From Diplonema japonicum (taxonomy: Eukaryota; Euglenozoa; Diplonemea; Diplonemida; Diplonemidae), in NCBI GenBank assembly GCA_964019335.1, contig OZ025713.1, forward strand, positions 124,001 through 188,000: DNA of 64,000 nt, given 5' to 3'. Within the stretch, counting starts at the first letter, position 1. Every line of letters begins with the position of its first letter. Made by a program: the position numbers and the translations under genes. The notes below the pieces were generated by a model. That model made no database searches. It was given only the letters and a program-made list of their open reading frames with translations, and was not told the DNA's origin. Of this stretch, positions 28,701 to 36,427 are shown piece after piece.

Positions 28701-31002
28701 TGTCGGGCGCTGGTGTATCGGGCGCCGGTGTATCAGGTGCTGGTGTATCGGGTGCAGGTGTGTCGGGTGCCGGTGTGTCGGGCGCTGGTGTATAGGGCGC
28801 CGGTGTATCGGGTGCTGGTGTGTCGGGCGCCGGCGTGTCAGGTGCTGGCGTGTCGGGTGCCGGTGTGTCGGGCGCCGGCGTATCGGGTGCTGGTGTGTCG
28901 GGTGCCGGTGTGTCAGGTGCTGGTGTGTCGGGTGCTGGTGTGTCGGGCGCTGGTGTGTCGGGTGCTGGTGTGTCAGGTGCTGGTGTGTCGGGTGCCGGTG
29001 TGTCGGGCGCCGGTGTGTCGGGTGCTGGTGTGTCAGGTGCTGGTGTGTCGGGTGCCGGTGTGTCAGGTGCTGGTGTGTCGGGTGCTGGTGTGTCGGGCGC
29101 CGGTGTGTCGGGCGCCGGCGTATCGGGTGCTGGTGTGTCGGGTGCCGGTGTGTCAGGTGCTGGTGTGTCGGGTGCCGGTGTGTCGGGCGCCGGCGTATCG
29201 GGTGCCGGTGTGTCAGGTGCTGGTGTGTCAGGTGCTGGTGTGTCGGGCGCCGGTGTGTCGGGTGCCGGTGTGTCAGGTGCTGGTGTGTCGGGTGCTGGTG
29301 TGTCGGGCGCCGGTGTGTCGGGTGCTGGTGTGTCGGGTGCCGGTGTGTCAGGTGCTGGTGTGTCGGGTGCTGGTGTGTCGGGTGCCGGTGTGTCGGGCGC
29401 CGGCGTATCGGGTGCTGGTGTGTCGGGTGCCGGTGTGTCAGGTGCTGGTGTGTCGGGCGCCGGTGTGTCGGGTGCTGGTGTGTCAGGTGCTGGTGTGTCG
29501 GGTGCCGGTGTGTCGGGTGCTGGTGTGTCAGGTGCTGGTGTGTCGGGTGCCGGTGTGTCAGGTGCTGGTGTGTCGGGTGCTGGTGTGTCGGGCGCCGGTG
29601 TGTCGGGCGCCGGCGTATCGGGTGCTGGTGTGTCGGGTGCCGGTGTGTCAGGTGCTGGTGTGTCGGGTGCCGGTGTGTCGGGCGCCGGCGTATCGGGTGC
29701 CGGTGTGTCAGGTGCTGGTGTGTCAGGTGCTGGTGTGTCGGGCGCCGGTGTGTCGGGTGCCGGTGTGTCAGGTGCTGGTGTGTCGGGTGCTGGTGTGTCG
29801 GGCGCCGGTGTGTCGGGTGCTGGTGTGTCGGGTGCCGGTGTGTCAGGTGCTGGTGTGTCGGGTGCTGGTGTGTCGGGTGCCGGTGTGTCGGGCGCCGGCG
29901 TATCGGGTGCTGGTGTGTCGGGTGCCGGTGTGTCAGGTGCTGGTGTGTCGGGCGCCGGTGTGTCGGGTGCTGGTGTGTCAGGTGCTGGTGTGTCGGGTGC
30001 TGGCGTGTCTGGAGCCGATGTGACTGGATCAATTTTAATGACATGCACACCTTCGCTATCGTCTGCGAGGTAGATGTACGGCACGTCAATAACAAGGCTC
30101 TTTGGATTTCCGGGCGTGCCGACCTGCTGCAAGAAGACTGGTTTCTCCCTATCACTGATGTCGATGACGACGAGCCCCGATTGGGAGGGGGCGGGGGCCT
30201 CACACGCTCCGTAGATCATATCGCCGTACGATGCAAGGTCCAAGCAATTCTGGTCGAGCGCAAGCTCGGCAACGATGCTCGGGGCAGTGGGGTCGCTGAT
30301 GTCGATCACGTGGATACCGCCTGTCCAACTTCCATAGGGGCCAGAGCTGACATAAAGATAATCCCCTTGGAAACATATACCTTTCCCGCTGCTCTGGTAT
30401 GGGTGACCGATCTTTGACAAAGCTCTAAAAGAGCTTCCAGTCTGGATGATATCTGTTTGCCCAAAAGAACACGCATAGAGGAGACCCCTCGAAGTGTCGA
30501 TCACAAACCGCCCATTGATGTTCGTCCCGGTACCTAACCACCTAAGAATCTTTGTTGATTCCATCTTAAACCTGCTTAGTCCTCTGGTAACCAACCTGCT
30601 CGAGTAGAATGTGTTTGCGGAGGGGTTCGAAACCAGGAGTTCTGCATATTTATCACGCAATTCCCCTATATACACCATTGGGCTCATCGAAATATCCCAC
30701 GACAGAATAAGTCCGTCTCTAGGATTAGGTAAAAAAAGGGTCTTGCCGTCCGTTGCTGCCAGTCCCCAGGTTTGCGTAGCGTTGTGGATGGCCTCGACCT
30801 GAAAGGGCGCAGTTGGGTCAGAAACATCGATGATTTCAAATGTATTTGCTTGTGTATGCGTTACATATACGAAGTCACCATGCTTCATAATGTGCTCAGC
30901 ACTGGGGGCTTGTATTGTCTTTACTGTCGCGATGATTGAGGCCCAGCTCTCGACTACGAAAAGCAGCAGCGTGATACAGCCTAGCTGCACATTTCCGACC
31001 AT
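25753..31002 (-). CDS. Family-1 surface protein with a pure Ala-Pro-Asp-Thr-Pro stalk
   Basis: 1749 aa from the ATG at 31000-31002. The frame is open further up to a GTG at 31071, but the ATG gives a better signal peptide (MVGNVQLGCITLLLFVVESW). LVIVD-type propeller to about residue 330 (GDFVYVTHTQANTFEIIDVS, GVHVIKIDP), only distantly similar to its neighbours. The stalk is about 113 copies of the pentapeptide APDTP (30010-28311) followed by a more varied Pro/Thr region. Then come the shared ectodomain, about seven membrane helices and a tail identical to the next gene except for the last 17 residues (ending VKHSRNVMAI). The C-terminal 2122 bp matches 17954-20075 with about three differences, a sign of very recent gene conversion or duplication. 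Probably a long-stalked cell-surface receptor, adhesin or channel. Confidence 0.87.
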   Translation of the reverse strand: MVGNVQLGCITLLLFVVESWASIIATVKTIQAPSAEHIMKHGDFVYVTHTQANTFEIIDVSDPTAPFQVEAIHNATQTWGLAATDGKTLFLPNPRDGLILSWDISMSPMVYIGELRDKYAELLVSNPSANTFYSSRLVTRGLSRFKMESTKILRWLGTGTNINGRFVIDTSRGLLYACSFGQTDIIQTGSSFRALSKIGHPYQSSGKGICFQGDYLYVSSGPYGSWTGGIHVIDISDPTAPSIVAELALDQNCLDLASYGDMIYGACEAPAPSQSGLVVIDISDREKPVFLQQVGTPGNPKSLVIDVPYIYLADDSEGVHVIKIDPVTSAPDTPAPDTPAPDTPAPDTPAPDTPAPDTPAPDTPAPDTPAPDTPAPDTPAPDTPAPDTPAPDTPAPDTPAPDTPAPDTPAPDTPAPDTPAPDTPAPDTPAPDTPAPDTPAPDTPAPDTPAPDTPAPDTPAPDTPAPDTPAPDTPAPDTPAPDTPAPDTPAPDTPAPDTPAPDTPAPDTPAPDTPAPDTPAPDTPAPDTPAPDTPAPDTPAPDTPAPDTPAPDTPAPDTPAPDTPAPDTPAPDTPAPDTPAPDTPAPDTPAPDTPAPDTPAPDTPAPDTPAPDTPAPDTPAPDTPAPDTPAPDTPAPDTPAPDTPAPDTPAPDTPAPDTPAPDTPAPDTPAPDTPAPDTPAPDTPAPDTPAPDTPAPDTPAPDTPAPDTPAPDTPAPDTPAPDTPAPDTPAPDTPAPYTPAPDTPAPDTPAPDTPAPDTPAPDTPAPDTPAPDTPAPDTPAPDTPAPDTPAPDTPAPDTPAPDTPVPDTPAPDTPAPDTPAPDTPAPDTPAPDTQAPDTPAPDTPAPDTPAPDTPAPDTPVPDTPAPDTPAPDTPAPDTPAPGTPAPDTPAPDTPAPITQPPVTQTPNRLTQPPDTPAPNTQSPDTQAPSTPAPDTQSPDTQPPYTPVPKTQPPDTPPPDTPAPNTQPPDTLAPKTQPPATRPPDTEAPATQVPDTPVPETQVPPTKAPNTFTPSTAAPDTAVPTVAPPTSAPPTLVPLTQPPTSSPPTVPPSTFVPNTDVPPTTAPATLTPTQTPTSTPATAIPPTALPTAAPPVTASPDGKRFQCRIHPERFTGDVIRGDGGTIRFRLLGRLLEYGSGVPLSVVLIWPGGSMTFGNSGSGRGGRVLGGTPPVTCGGGACVILETDKAPDAAGVGFVASSKQNEEAVTAKVSNGRDGVDLMIRDGNYTGFEGKGEVVAVLLREELFGASGSFVCGSAADGMECECGVGCKVTVQMKGEQNTLPNHEQLEGTTAAATASVTVVAAAVPASASAGPALVRASFVQRMMLCPSDGTTELDRTLNPLGLAIGYDVNKQVNGALVGSVVLQVALAFAAGVAVTFMKWKHPGESTLYILARARVGWSLIPIQFLFGGSVLSCFAALLYSTMGFKVLAAVDLAVFPGLFATYAWRVGRTVPRRAFVNKLHSGGGILQWAFWGKEEWVSWKREGDSVWCGLNGLSYDAYRPGIFRYYLCWELLTTFLMGIVSAWEPLNSDQCMTKAGITATILGVMLLVLLLRPYIAPYENFLDTCVVGMELVVTILITVALGSSHPTDHWTAGVAGQLSMVIVYVILLKFVIDLVVFVVDEYCVWDEKGRKGSFVAHFLCCGNSIEEDDGVYKDVMNIEELQPVPGTVHISNLVPVESSEQMDDDLLGGSVYSFMDLKQQPSSRLQSPRGSRTPRLLSRSVNTTPPLKVSRVSSLLVKHSRNVMAI
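28311..30015 (-). repeat. 15-bp minisatellite encoding the APDTP stalk, with a 495-bp higher-order unit
   Basis: About 113 tandem units of 15 bp (+ strand ggtgctggtgtgtcg and synonymous variants), nearly all encoding Ala-Pro-Asp-Thr-Pro. Rare changes give Tyr, Val, Gln or Gly. Within it, 29017-29505 matches 29512-30000 at an offset of exactly 495 bp (33 units), including all the silent variants I checked, so a block was duplicated recently in tandem. No frameshift is present in 1.7 kb, consistent with selection on the protein. Confidence 0.93.
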
Positions 31003-31071
31003 GTAACCTATAATAGTCAAGAAAGAAGAATAAAAAAGAATAATACAATAAAAGTGCCATTCCAGCTTCAC

Positions 31072-32442
31072 CCCGGCGCAGGGAGCTGACGAGCACGGCT
31101 TTGTATTCTGTCACGTTTCATCCCTCTCTTTGCCCTTTTGCTAGCACCTTTACAGGGAAGCTCAAGAGGAGGAGTGGATGGGGTGGGGGTAAGAAAATAT
31201 AAGGGACTTTATTGGCATTCTTTTTTTTTTTTTTTTTTTTTTTAAAACTTTAATCTGATCTGTTCAAAATCTGCTCAAAAAAAAAGCCAAGCATGTGAAG
31301 AAAAAAAAAATGAATAGATTGGGCCCTTCTTTTTTTCCCTTTATTTTTCTTCTTTATCATTGGTATTCACAAAAAGAAAAAAGAAAAAAAAAAAAAATAT
31401 GAGTTAAAGGAAGTCTTTGTGAGACGCCCCCTTGTTCTCATCTTCTACCTGCACCTATCCCTTTCAGCAGCGGTCTCTCCTCCTTTGGTGGTCTTGCCGG
31501 CCTTCTCCCCAGCCTGGCCGCTGGGCTTCGATGAAGAAAAAAACACAATTTTACACCTGCCCGCTTTGCAGCCAATCCAAATTGCCATATGTTTACTGCA
31601 GAAAAGAAGAATGCAGAAAAGAACGGCCATAGACAAAAGAAGGGAAAAAAAACTATCCTTTTAAGGTATGCGTTTTTGCGCTCACCGGCCGAGCTGCGCT
31701 TAGTCCCCGTTGTGGTGACAAGGACGGCAAAACGTTCAAACGGCTTTGCAATGCATACCAGATCCTTTCCGACCCGAGAGAGGCTCACAAGTTCTTCACT
31801 GGAAGAAAAAGAAGGGGAGTGGGGAGGGGGGGGGGGGGGGGGGGAGGAAATGAACAAAGGGTAAGGTATATTATATTGGAGAAATAAAAGGAGGTGGCCG
31901 TGCACAAATACTGTCTACTTCATTACAGGGCGAACATCTCGACCGAGCTGTTGCTTCTTCTGCTTAATGCGTGCGGTACAGCTCATCCCATTTAAAAAAA
32001 AGAAAACAAGTAAGTTCGGGGCAATAAAGGTGAGATCGAGGAACATCGACCAAAGAGCGGAGAAAAAGCATGAATGTCTAAGTTTCTTTACTCTAGGGCA
32101 TCTTTCTTTTTTTTCTTTCTCCTCTTCTTTTGAAAATTTTTTTATTGTTCAAAAGAAATTCGACACAAATCGATTACTTCTTGTTCACATAGGGAGTGCA
32201 AGGGGGATATTTAAAATAAAAAGATTGGGCGGGGCAGTTTGAACCGTACAAGTCGTTTTCACCTGAAGCAGGGACCGAAAAACAGACGAGCCGCCTTTGT
32301 ACAATGGGGCTTTCCGCGGGTTCGAAAAATTCCTGTTCTTGGGTTCTCGCCAAAGTTTAGACCGCCGGTTTTGGTTCCACGTAGGTGCTGGGTGGAGTCT
32401 GCAGATGCACCACGTACTTCCCACCGTTGTGCTCCCAACGCT
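31072..32442. other. Intergenic with dispersed repeats
   Basis: 31398-31525 is a repeat copy (tatgagttaaaggaagtc...gtgagacgccccc, ctgcacctatccc) that matches 46897-47025 closely. 31885-31990 carries a copy of the actgtctacttcattacagg repeat, and 32030-32080 matches 365-425. Poly-T (31221-31242) and poly-G (31827-31844) runs are present. No gene is supportable. Confidence 0.6.
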
Positions 32443-35400
32443 TTATTCTGTCTTGTTGTTTTGTGTCACGTCACCGTCGCTGAGAGCCTTCTTCACATCA
32501 GCTTTTCCTTCCGTGATGAGGATGTGTAATGCGTCGGTGTTTCCATTCTCGGTAGCTATGCAACACGGGGTAGTACCATCTTCTCTTGCCTTGTTCACAT
32601 CAGCCTTTCCTTCCGTGATGAGAATGCGTAATGCATCGGCGTGACCGCATCGAACCGCCATGTAACACGGGGTAGTACCATCTTCTCTTGCCTTGTTCAC
32701 ATCAGCCTTTCCTTCCCTGATGAGAATGCGCAATTCGTCGGTGTGACCCTGTTGAGCCGCTATGAAACACGGGGTAGCACCGTCGTCGTTGGCCTTGTTC
32801 ACATCAGCCTTTCCTTCCCTGATGAGAATGCGTAATGCATCGGCGTGACCGTTTTGAACCGCCATGTAACACGGGGTAGTACCGTCGTCGTAGGCCTTGT
32901 GCACATCAGCCTTTCCTTCCGTGATGAGGATGCGTAATGCATCGGCATGTCCATTCTGAGCCGCCTTGTAACACGGGGTAGTACCATCTTCTCTTGCCTT
33001 GTTCACATCAGCCTTTCCTTCCCTGATGAGAATGCGCAATTCGTCGGTGTGACCCTGTTGAGCCGCTATGAAACACGGGGTAGCACCGTCGTCGTTGGCC
33101 TTGTTCACATCAGCCTTTCCTTCCGTGATGAGGATGCGTAATGCATCGGCATGTCCATTCTGAGCCGCCTTGTAACACGGGGTAACACCATTCTCCTTGG
33201 CCTTGTTCACATCAGCCTTCCCTTCCGTGATGAGGATGCGTAATGCATCGGTGTGTCCAATCTGAGCCGCCATGGAACACGGGGTAGTACCATTATCTCT
33301 CGCCTTATTGACATCAGCTTTTCCTTCTGTGATGAGGATGCGTAATACGTCAGCGTGTCCATCCTGAGCCGCCATGTAACACGGGGTAGTACCGTCGTCT
33401 TCGGCCTTGTTCACATCAGCTTTTCCCTCCGTGATGAGGATGCGTAATGCATCGGCATGTCCATTCTGAGCCGCCCTGTAACACGGGGTAATACCATTCT
33501 CCTTGGCCTTGTTCACATCAGCCTTCCCTTCCGTGATGAGGATGCGTAATGCATCGGTGTGTCCACTCTGAGCCGCCATGGAACACGGGGTAGTACCATT
33601 ATCTCTCGCCTTATTGACATCAGCTTTTCCTTCCGTGATGAGGATGCGTAATGCATCGGCATGTCCATTCCGAGCCGCCTTGTAACAAGGGGTACAACTC
33701 TCGTTATTGGCCTTGTTCACATCAGCTTCGCCTTCCGTGATGAGGATGTGTAATGCGTTGGCGTGTCCGTTTTGAGCCGCCATTAAGCAAGGGGTAGAAC
33801 TCTCGTTGTTGGCCTTGTTCACATCAACCTTTCCTTCAGTGATGAGGATGCGCAATGCGTCCACGCAGTCGTGTTCAGCGGCGACAGAGCACGCAGTCCT
33901 GCCAGACGCATCCACCGTATCCGCCGCCAGACTCCCAGAGAGGAGGACATCCTTCAGAAGGTCAGAACGATTCCTTGCCGCCGCCGCATGAAGCACTGTC
34001 CACCCTTTACGCGGTCCCTCTTCCTTGTTCGTTCCCCAGAACCTGTCGCCGAGCACCTGAACCACCTTGTCGAACACAGCCCGCCTGCAAGAACACGCAA
34101 GAAGCCCGACACCTGCTGTGTGAAGCTCATCTGGTACCCCAGCAAGTTCCGCCCCCTTGCTCAGCAGAACTGCCGCACTGTTCTCGTGGCTCCCGTTCTT
34201 GTTCATCCGCAACACTGCTGCGAGCGAAGAGTTCAGAGCCTCAGAGTGAGCGGCGGGTGCAAGGTTGGCACAGCACAGCGACACCACCTGCTCGTTGTGC
34301 TCCAACTCTGCCGCCGCCTGAAGAACTGTCTTCCCGTCCACAACAGGCATTGCCGTGCTGAGCGGGTAGCCTACAAACTTTCCTTCACCCGTCACCGGAT
34401 GGAGTTCAAAGCGTCTATCTATCGTGAGCTTCGTCTTGATCGTATCGATGAGCTTCGCGTTGCGGACACGCTCCACCTGTGTCATGACGTCTTCAAGCCT
34501 GCCCCAGTGATCGAAGTCGATTTCCTGCAGCTCCACCACCACCACGCGACGCATGCTTGTGTCGAGAGCCACCTCCAGCAGACGCATCACACCGATGTCA
34601 GGGCGCCCCACCACCCGGAACTGGGTGTTCGCTGAGATCAGAACCTCCTTCTCCTCGGGGAAGCGGCTGAACCGAGCGATGCTCCGCCCAGTCTTAACAC
34701 GCAGAATGAGGATCGTCCCCTGAACTTCTTCGTTGTTGTCTCCACCGCCGCCGCCGCCGCCGCCGCCGCTACCCTTCCCAAGGAAGTCCTTCACCACCTC
34801 AGGGTTCTCACTTGCACTCGTGGGGTGAGGCATCGTCACCACCGCCCCCACAGAGTACAGCGACTCACTCACCCGGAAGTCCATTGCACGGAACACGGTC
34901 CCCTCGTACTTCGGCTGCGACACCATTGCTCGGTGCAGGGAATAGGCGAAGTCCTTCATCGGCTCGTAGCGCTCCCGCTCCCCACGGAACGCCACCTCAC
35001 GCATCGCCGCGTTCACCTCGTAGCACAAGGGGCTCTCCAGAGTGTACAGCCGAAGGTACGGCTCCGACTTCCCCTCCACCTGCTGCACCGCCCACTTCGC
35101 AGTCATCGCCTGGAACACCCCACCAGCTGCTCGCTGTCCCGGCTCCAGCTTCCCACACTTCGCAAGGTGCCGCTCCTTGTTCCCCGCATTCAGCGCAGTC
35201 CCACACGCAGCACACGTCACATACCCAGAGCACTCCCTCCCCATCGCAGCCTCCACCGTCGCCAGCATCTGTCTTGCACACGACCCACCTTTGAAGAACT
35301 CGCTCCACCCTCGGTCCACGTCGATCTCGCCGACCCCATCGCTGTACCGGCTCACCACTCCCTTGCTCGCTGCCACCACCCCTCCTCCACTCACCTTTTT

Positions 35401-35812
35401 TTATTTTTTATTATTTTTATTTATTTTATTATTTTTTTACGCTTCGTACCTTGAACGCTTTCACCGCCTGCTGCAGCTCTTTACGTGCCTCCGACACCAG
35501 TGATGACACGCAGTCCCCCACACCGCGCTCCTTGTTGCGCTTCAGGAACTTCTGCATCACAGCAATCACGTTGTGGCACAGTGCGTCGTGCCACTTCCCA
35601 AGCGCCGTGTCCAGCTCCACCTCCAGCTCCCTTCTTCCTGTCTCCACAACTGGCGTGGTGGTGGTTGTGGTTGTACCCCCCACCCTGCTCGCCAACTGTC
35701 CACGCAGCTGCTCCACCGCTTCCCACGCTATTTTTACAGCTCCCTCTCCTGCTGGAGGAGGCGACGTCAGGGCCTTCGCAGCCTGCACACCAGATCCCGC
35801 TGTTGTTGTCAT
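32443..35812 (-). CDS. ADP-ribosyltransferase with C2HC zinc finger and ankyrin repeats (two exons)
   Basis: Exon 1 is 35812-35450 (121 aa), then a 55-nt intron, then exon 2 is 35394-32443 (983 aa); 1104 aa in total. Exon 1 is Thr-rich then helical. Residues 182-201 form a C2HC finger (CAACG...H..KC). Residues about 216-384 look like an R-S-E mono-ADP-ribosyltransferase: LYTLESPLCYEVNAAMRE, VFRAMDF (Arg about 290), PTSAS (about 312-316), then FPEEKEVLISANTQFRVV with the E-x-E at about 369-371. A Gly run interrupts the domain. The C-terminal 470 residues are 13 full 34-residue ankyrin repeats plus a partial one (DALRILITEGKADVNKA consensus), preceded by looser ankyrin-like sequence. Predicted role: NAD-dependent mono-ADP-ribosylation of a partner held by the ankyrin array. 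No signal peptide or membrane helix, so probably intracellular. Substrate unknown. Confidence 0.85.
32455..33870 (-). repeat. Ankyrin-coding tandem repeat, 102-bp unit
   Basis: About 13-14 units of 102 bp, each one 34-residue ankyrin repeat. Some pairs are nearly identical at DNA level: the KAKENG/KARDNG units near 33190-33310 and 33490-33610, and the NDDGATPCFIAAQQGHT units near 32750 and 33050. This indicates block duplication inside the gene. Confidence 0.85.
35395..35449 (-). other. 55-nt spliceosomal intron (family 2, intact copy)
   Basis: The minus strand starts GTACGAAG and ends AAAAAAAG, phase 0, almost only A and T. Removal joins ...AVKAFK to VSGGGVVAASKG. Reading through gives a stop after VRSVKK. 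It lies at the same position as the 29-nt intron of the broken paralogue, but length and sequence differ. Confidence 0.85.
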
Positions 35813-36423
35813 GTTGGTTCAGCCTTTGCAGGTGGGGAGTATGTGTTGGGTATTGAAAAAAGAAGGACAAGAAATGGAGAAAAAATATAGTATGAGTTGA
35901 AGGAAGTCCTTTGGTATGCGTTCTTTTTCTTTCAATCGATTGTTATATGTACTTATAAAATATATAGCGCGCATTCGACGGCACTGATCAAGCGACTGGC
36001 ACCTTCTGAAGAAGGGCCTCCCACGTCCGCCGGGTTGAGCAGAGGATGCCCCGGGGCGGCCGTTCCAGTTTGATCGGGTTTGCGGGTTTGCGCCTTAGCC
36101 AGTGTGGGCACCCTGCACAAGCACTGTCTACTTGTATACAGGGAGCGGGAAAATAATATAAATAAGAAAAGAAATCAGATAGTTAATTATAAATCATGGT
36201 ATGAAACCAAAACAAGAAGAAAAGAAAGGGAAAAAGAAAAGCTGGCTTGAAGCCACAATTTAAAAAGCAAAAAGCGTGTAAAAAAAAAAAAAAAAAAAAA
36301 AAAGAGTCGGTTGATTGTTGCTTGTGCACAGCCGGGGTTATCCTGTAGAAGGATAAGCCCAACAATGCTTTCACTACTCTTTTTAGCAATAACAATTCAT
36401 TATCAATATATTGTTTTTCTTGT
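35813..36423. other. Intergenic with repeat copies
   Basis: 35891 starts a tatgagttgaaggaagtcc repeat, and 36098-36145 has the gcacaagcactgtctact repeat. 36303-36420 is a copy of the hairpin repeat (see that entry). No gene. Confidence 0.6.
36303..36423 (+). repeat. Hairpin-forming dispersed repeat, copy 1
   Basis: About 115 bp shared with 43145-43275 and 59128-59225: gttgattgttg, tgtgcacagccgggg, cctgtagaaggata, gcccaacaatgc, actctttt, agcaataacaattca. The core can fold: ATTGTTG pairs with CAACAAT, and inside it TTATCCT pairs with AGGATAA. Function unknown. A piggyBac element is inserted at its right end. Confidence 0.7.
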
Positions 36424-36427
36424 TTAA

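Noticed and set aside
28311-30015. CRISPR-like array
   Set aside because: Units are contiguous with no spacers and encode protein.
28000-30417. Long + strand frames (805 and 417 codons, Cys/Arg-rich or SGAGV repeats)
   Set aside because: They are the antisense and shifted readings of the 15-bp stalk minisatellite. The repeat length is a multiple of three, so every frame stays open. Only the minus frame has a signal peptide, domains and membrane helices.
31003-31071. Upstream GTG start for the 25753-31002 gene
   Set aside because: It would add 23 residues ahead of a good signal peptide that begins at an ATG. GTG starts are not expected in a nuclear gene.
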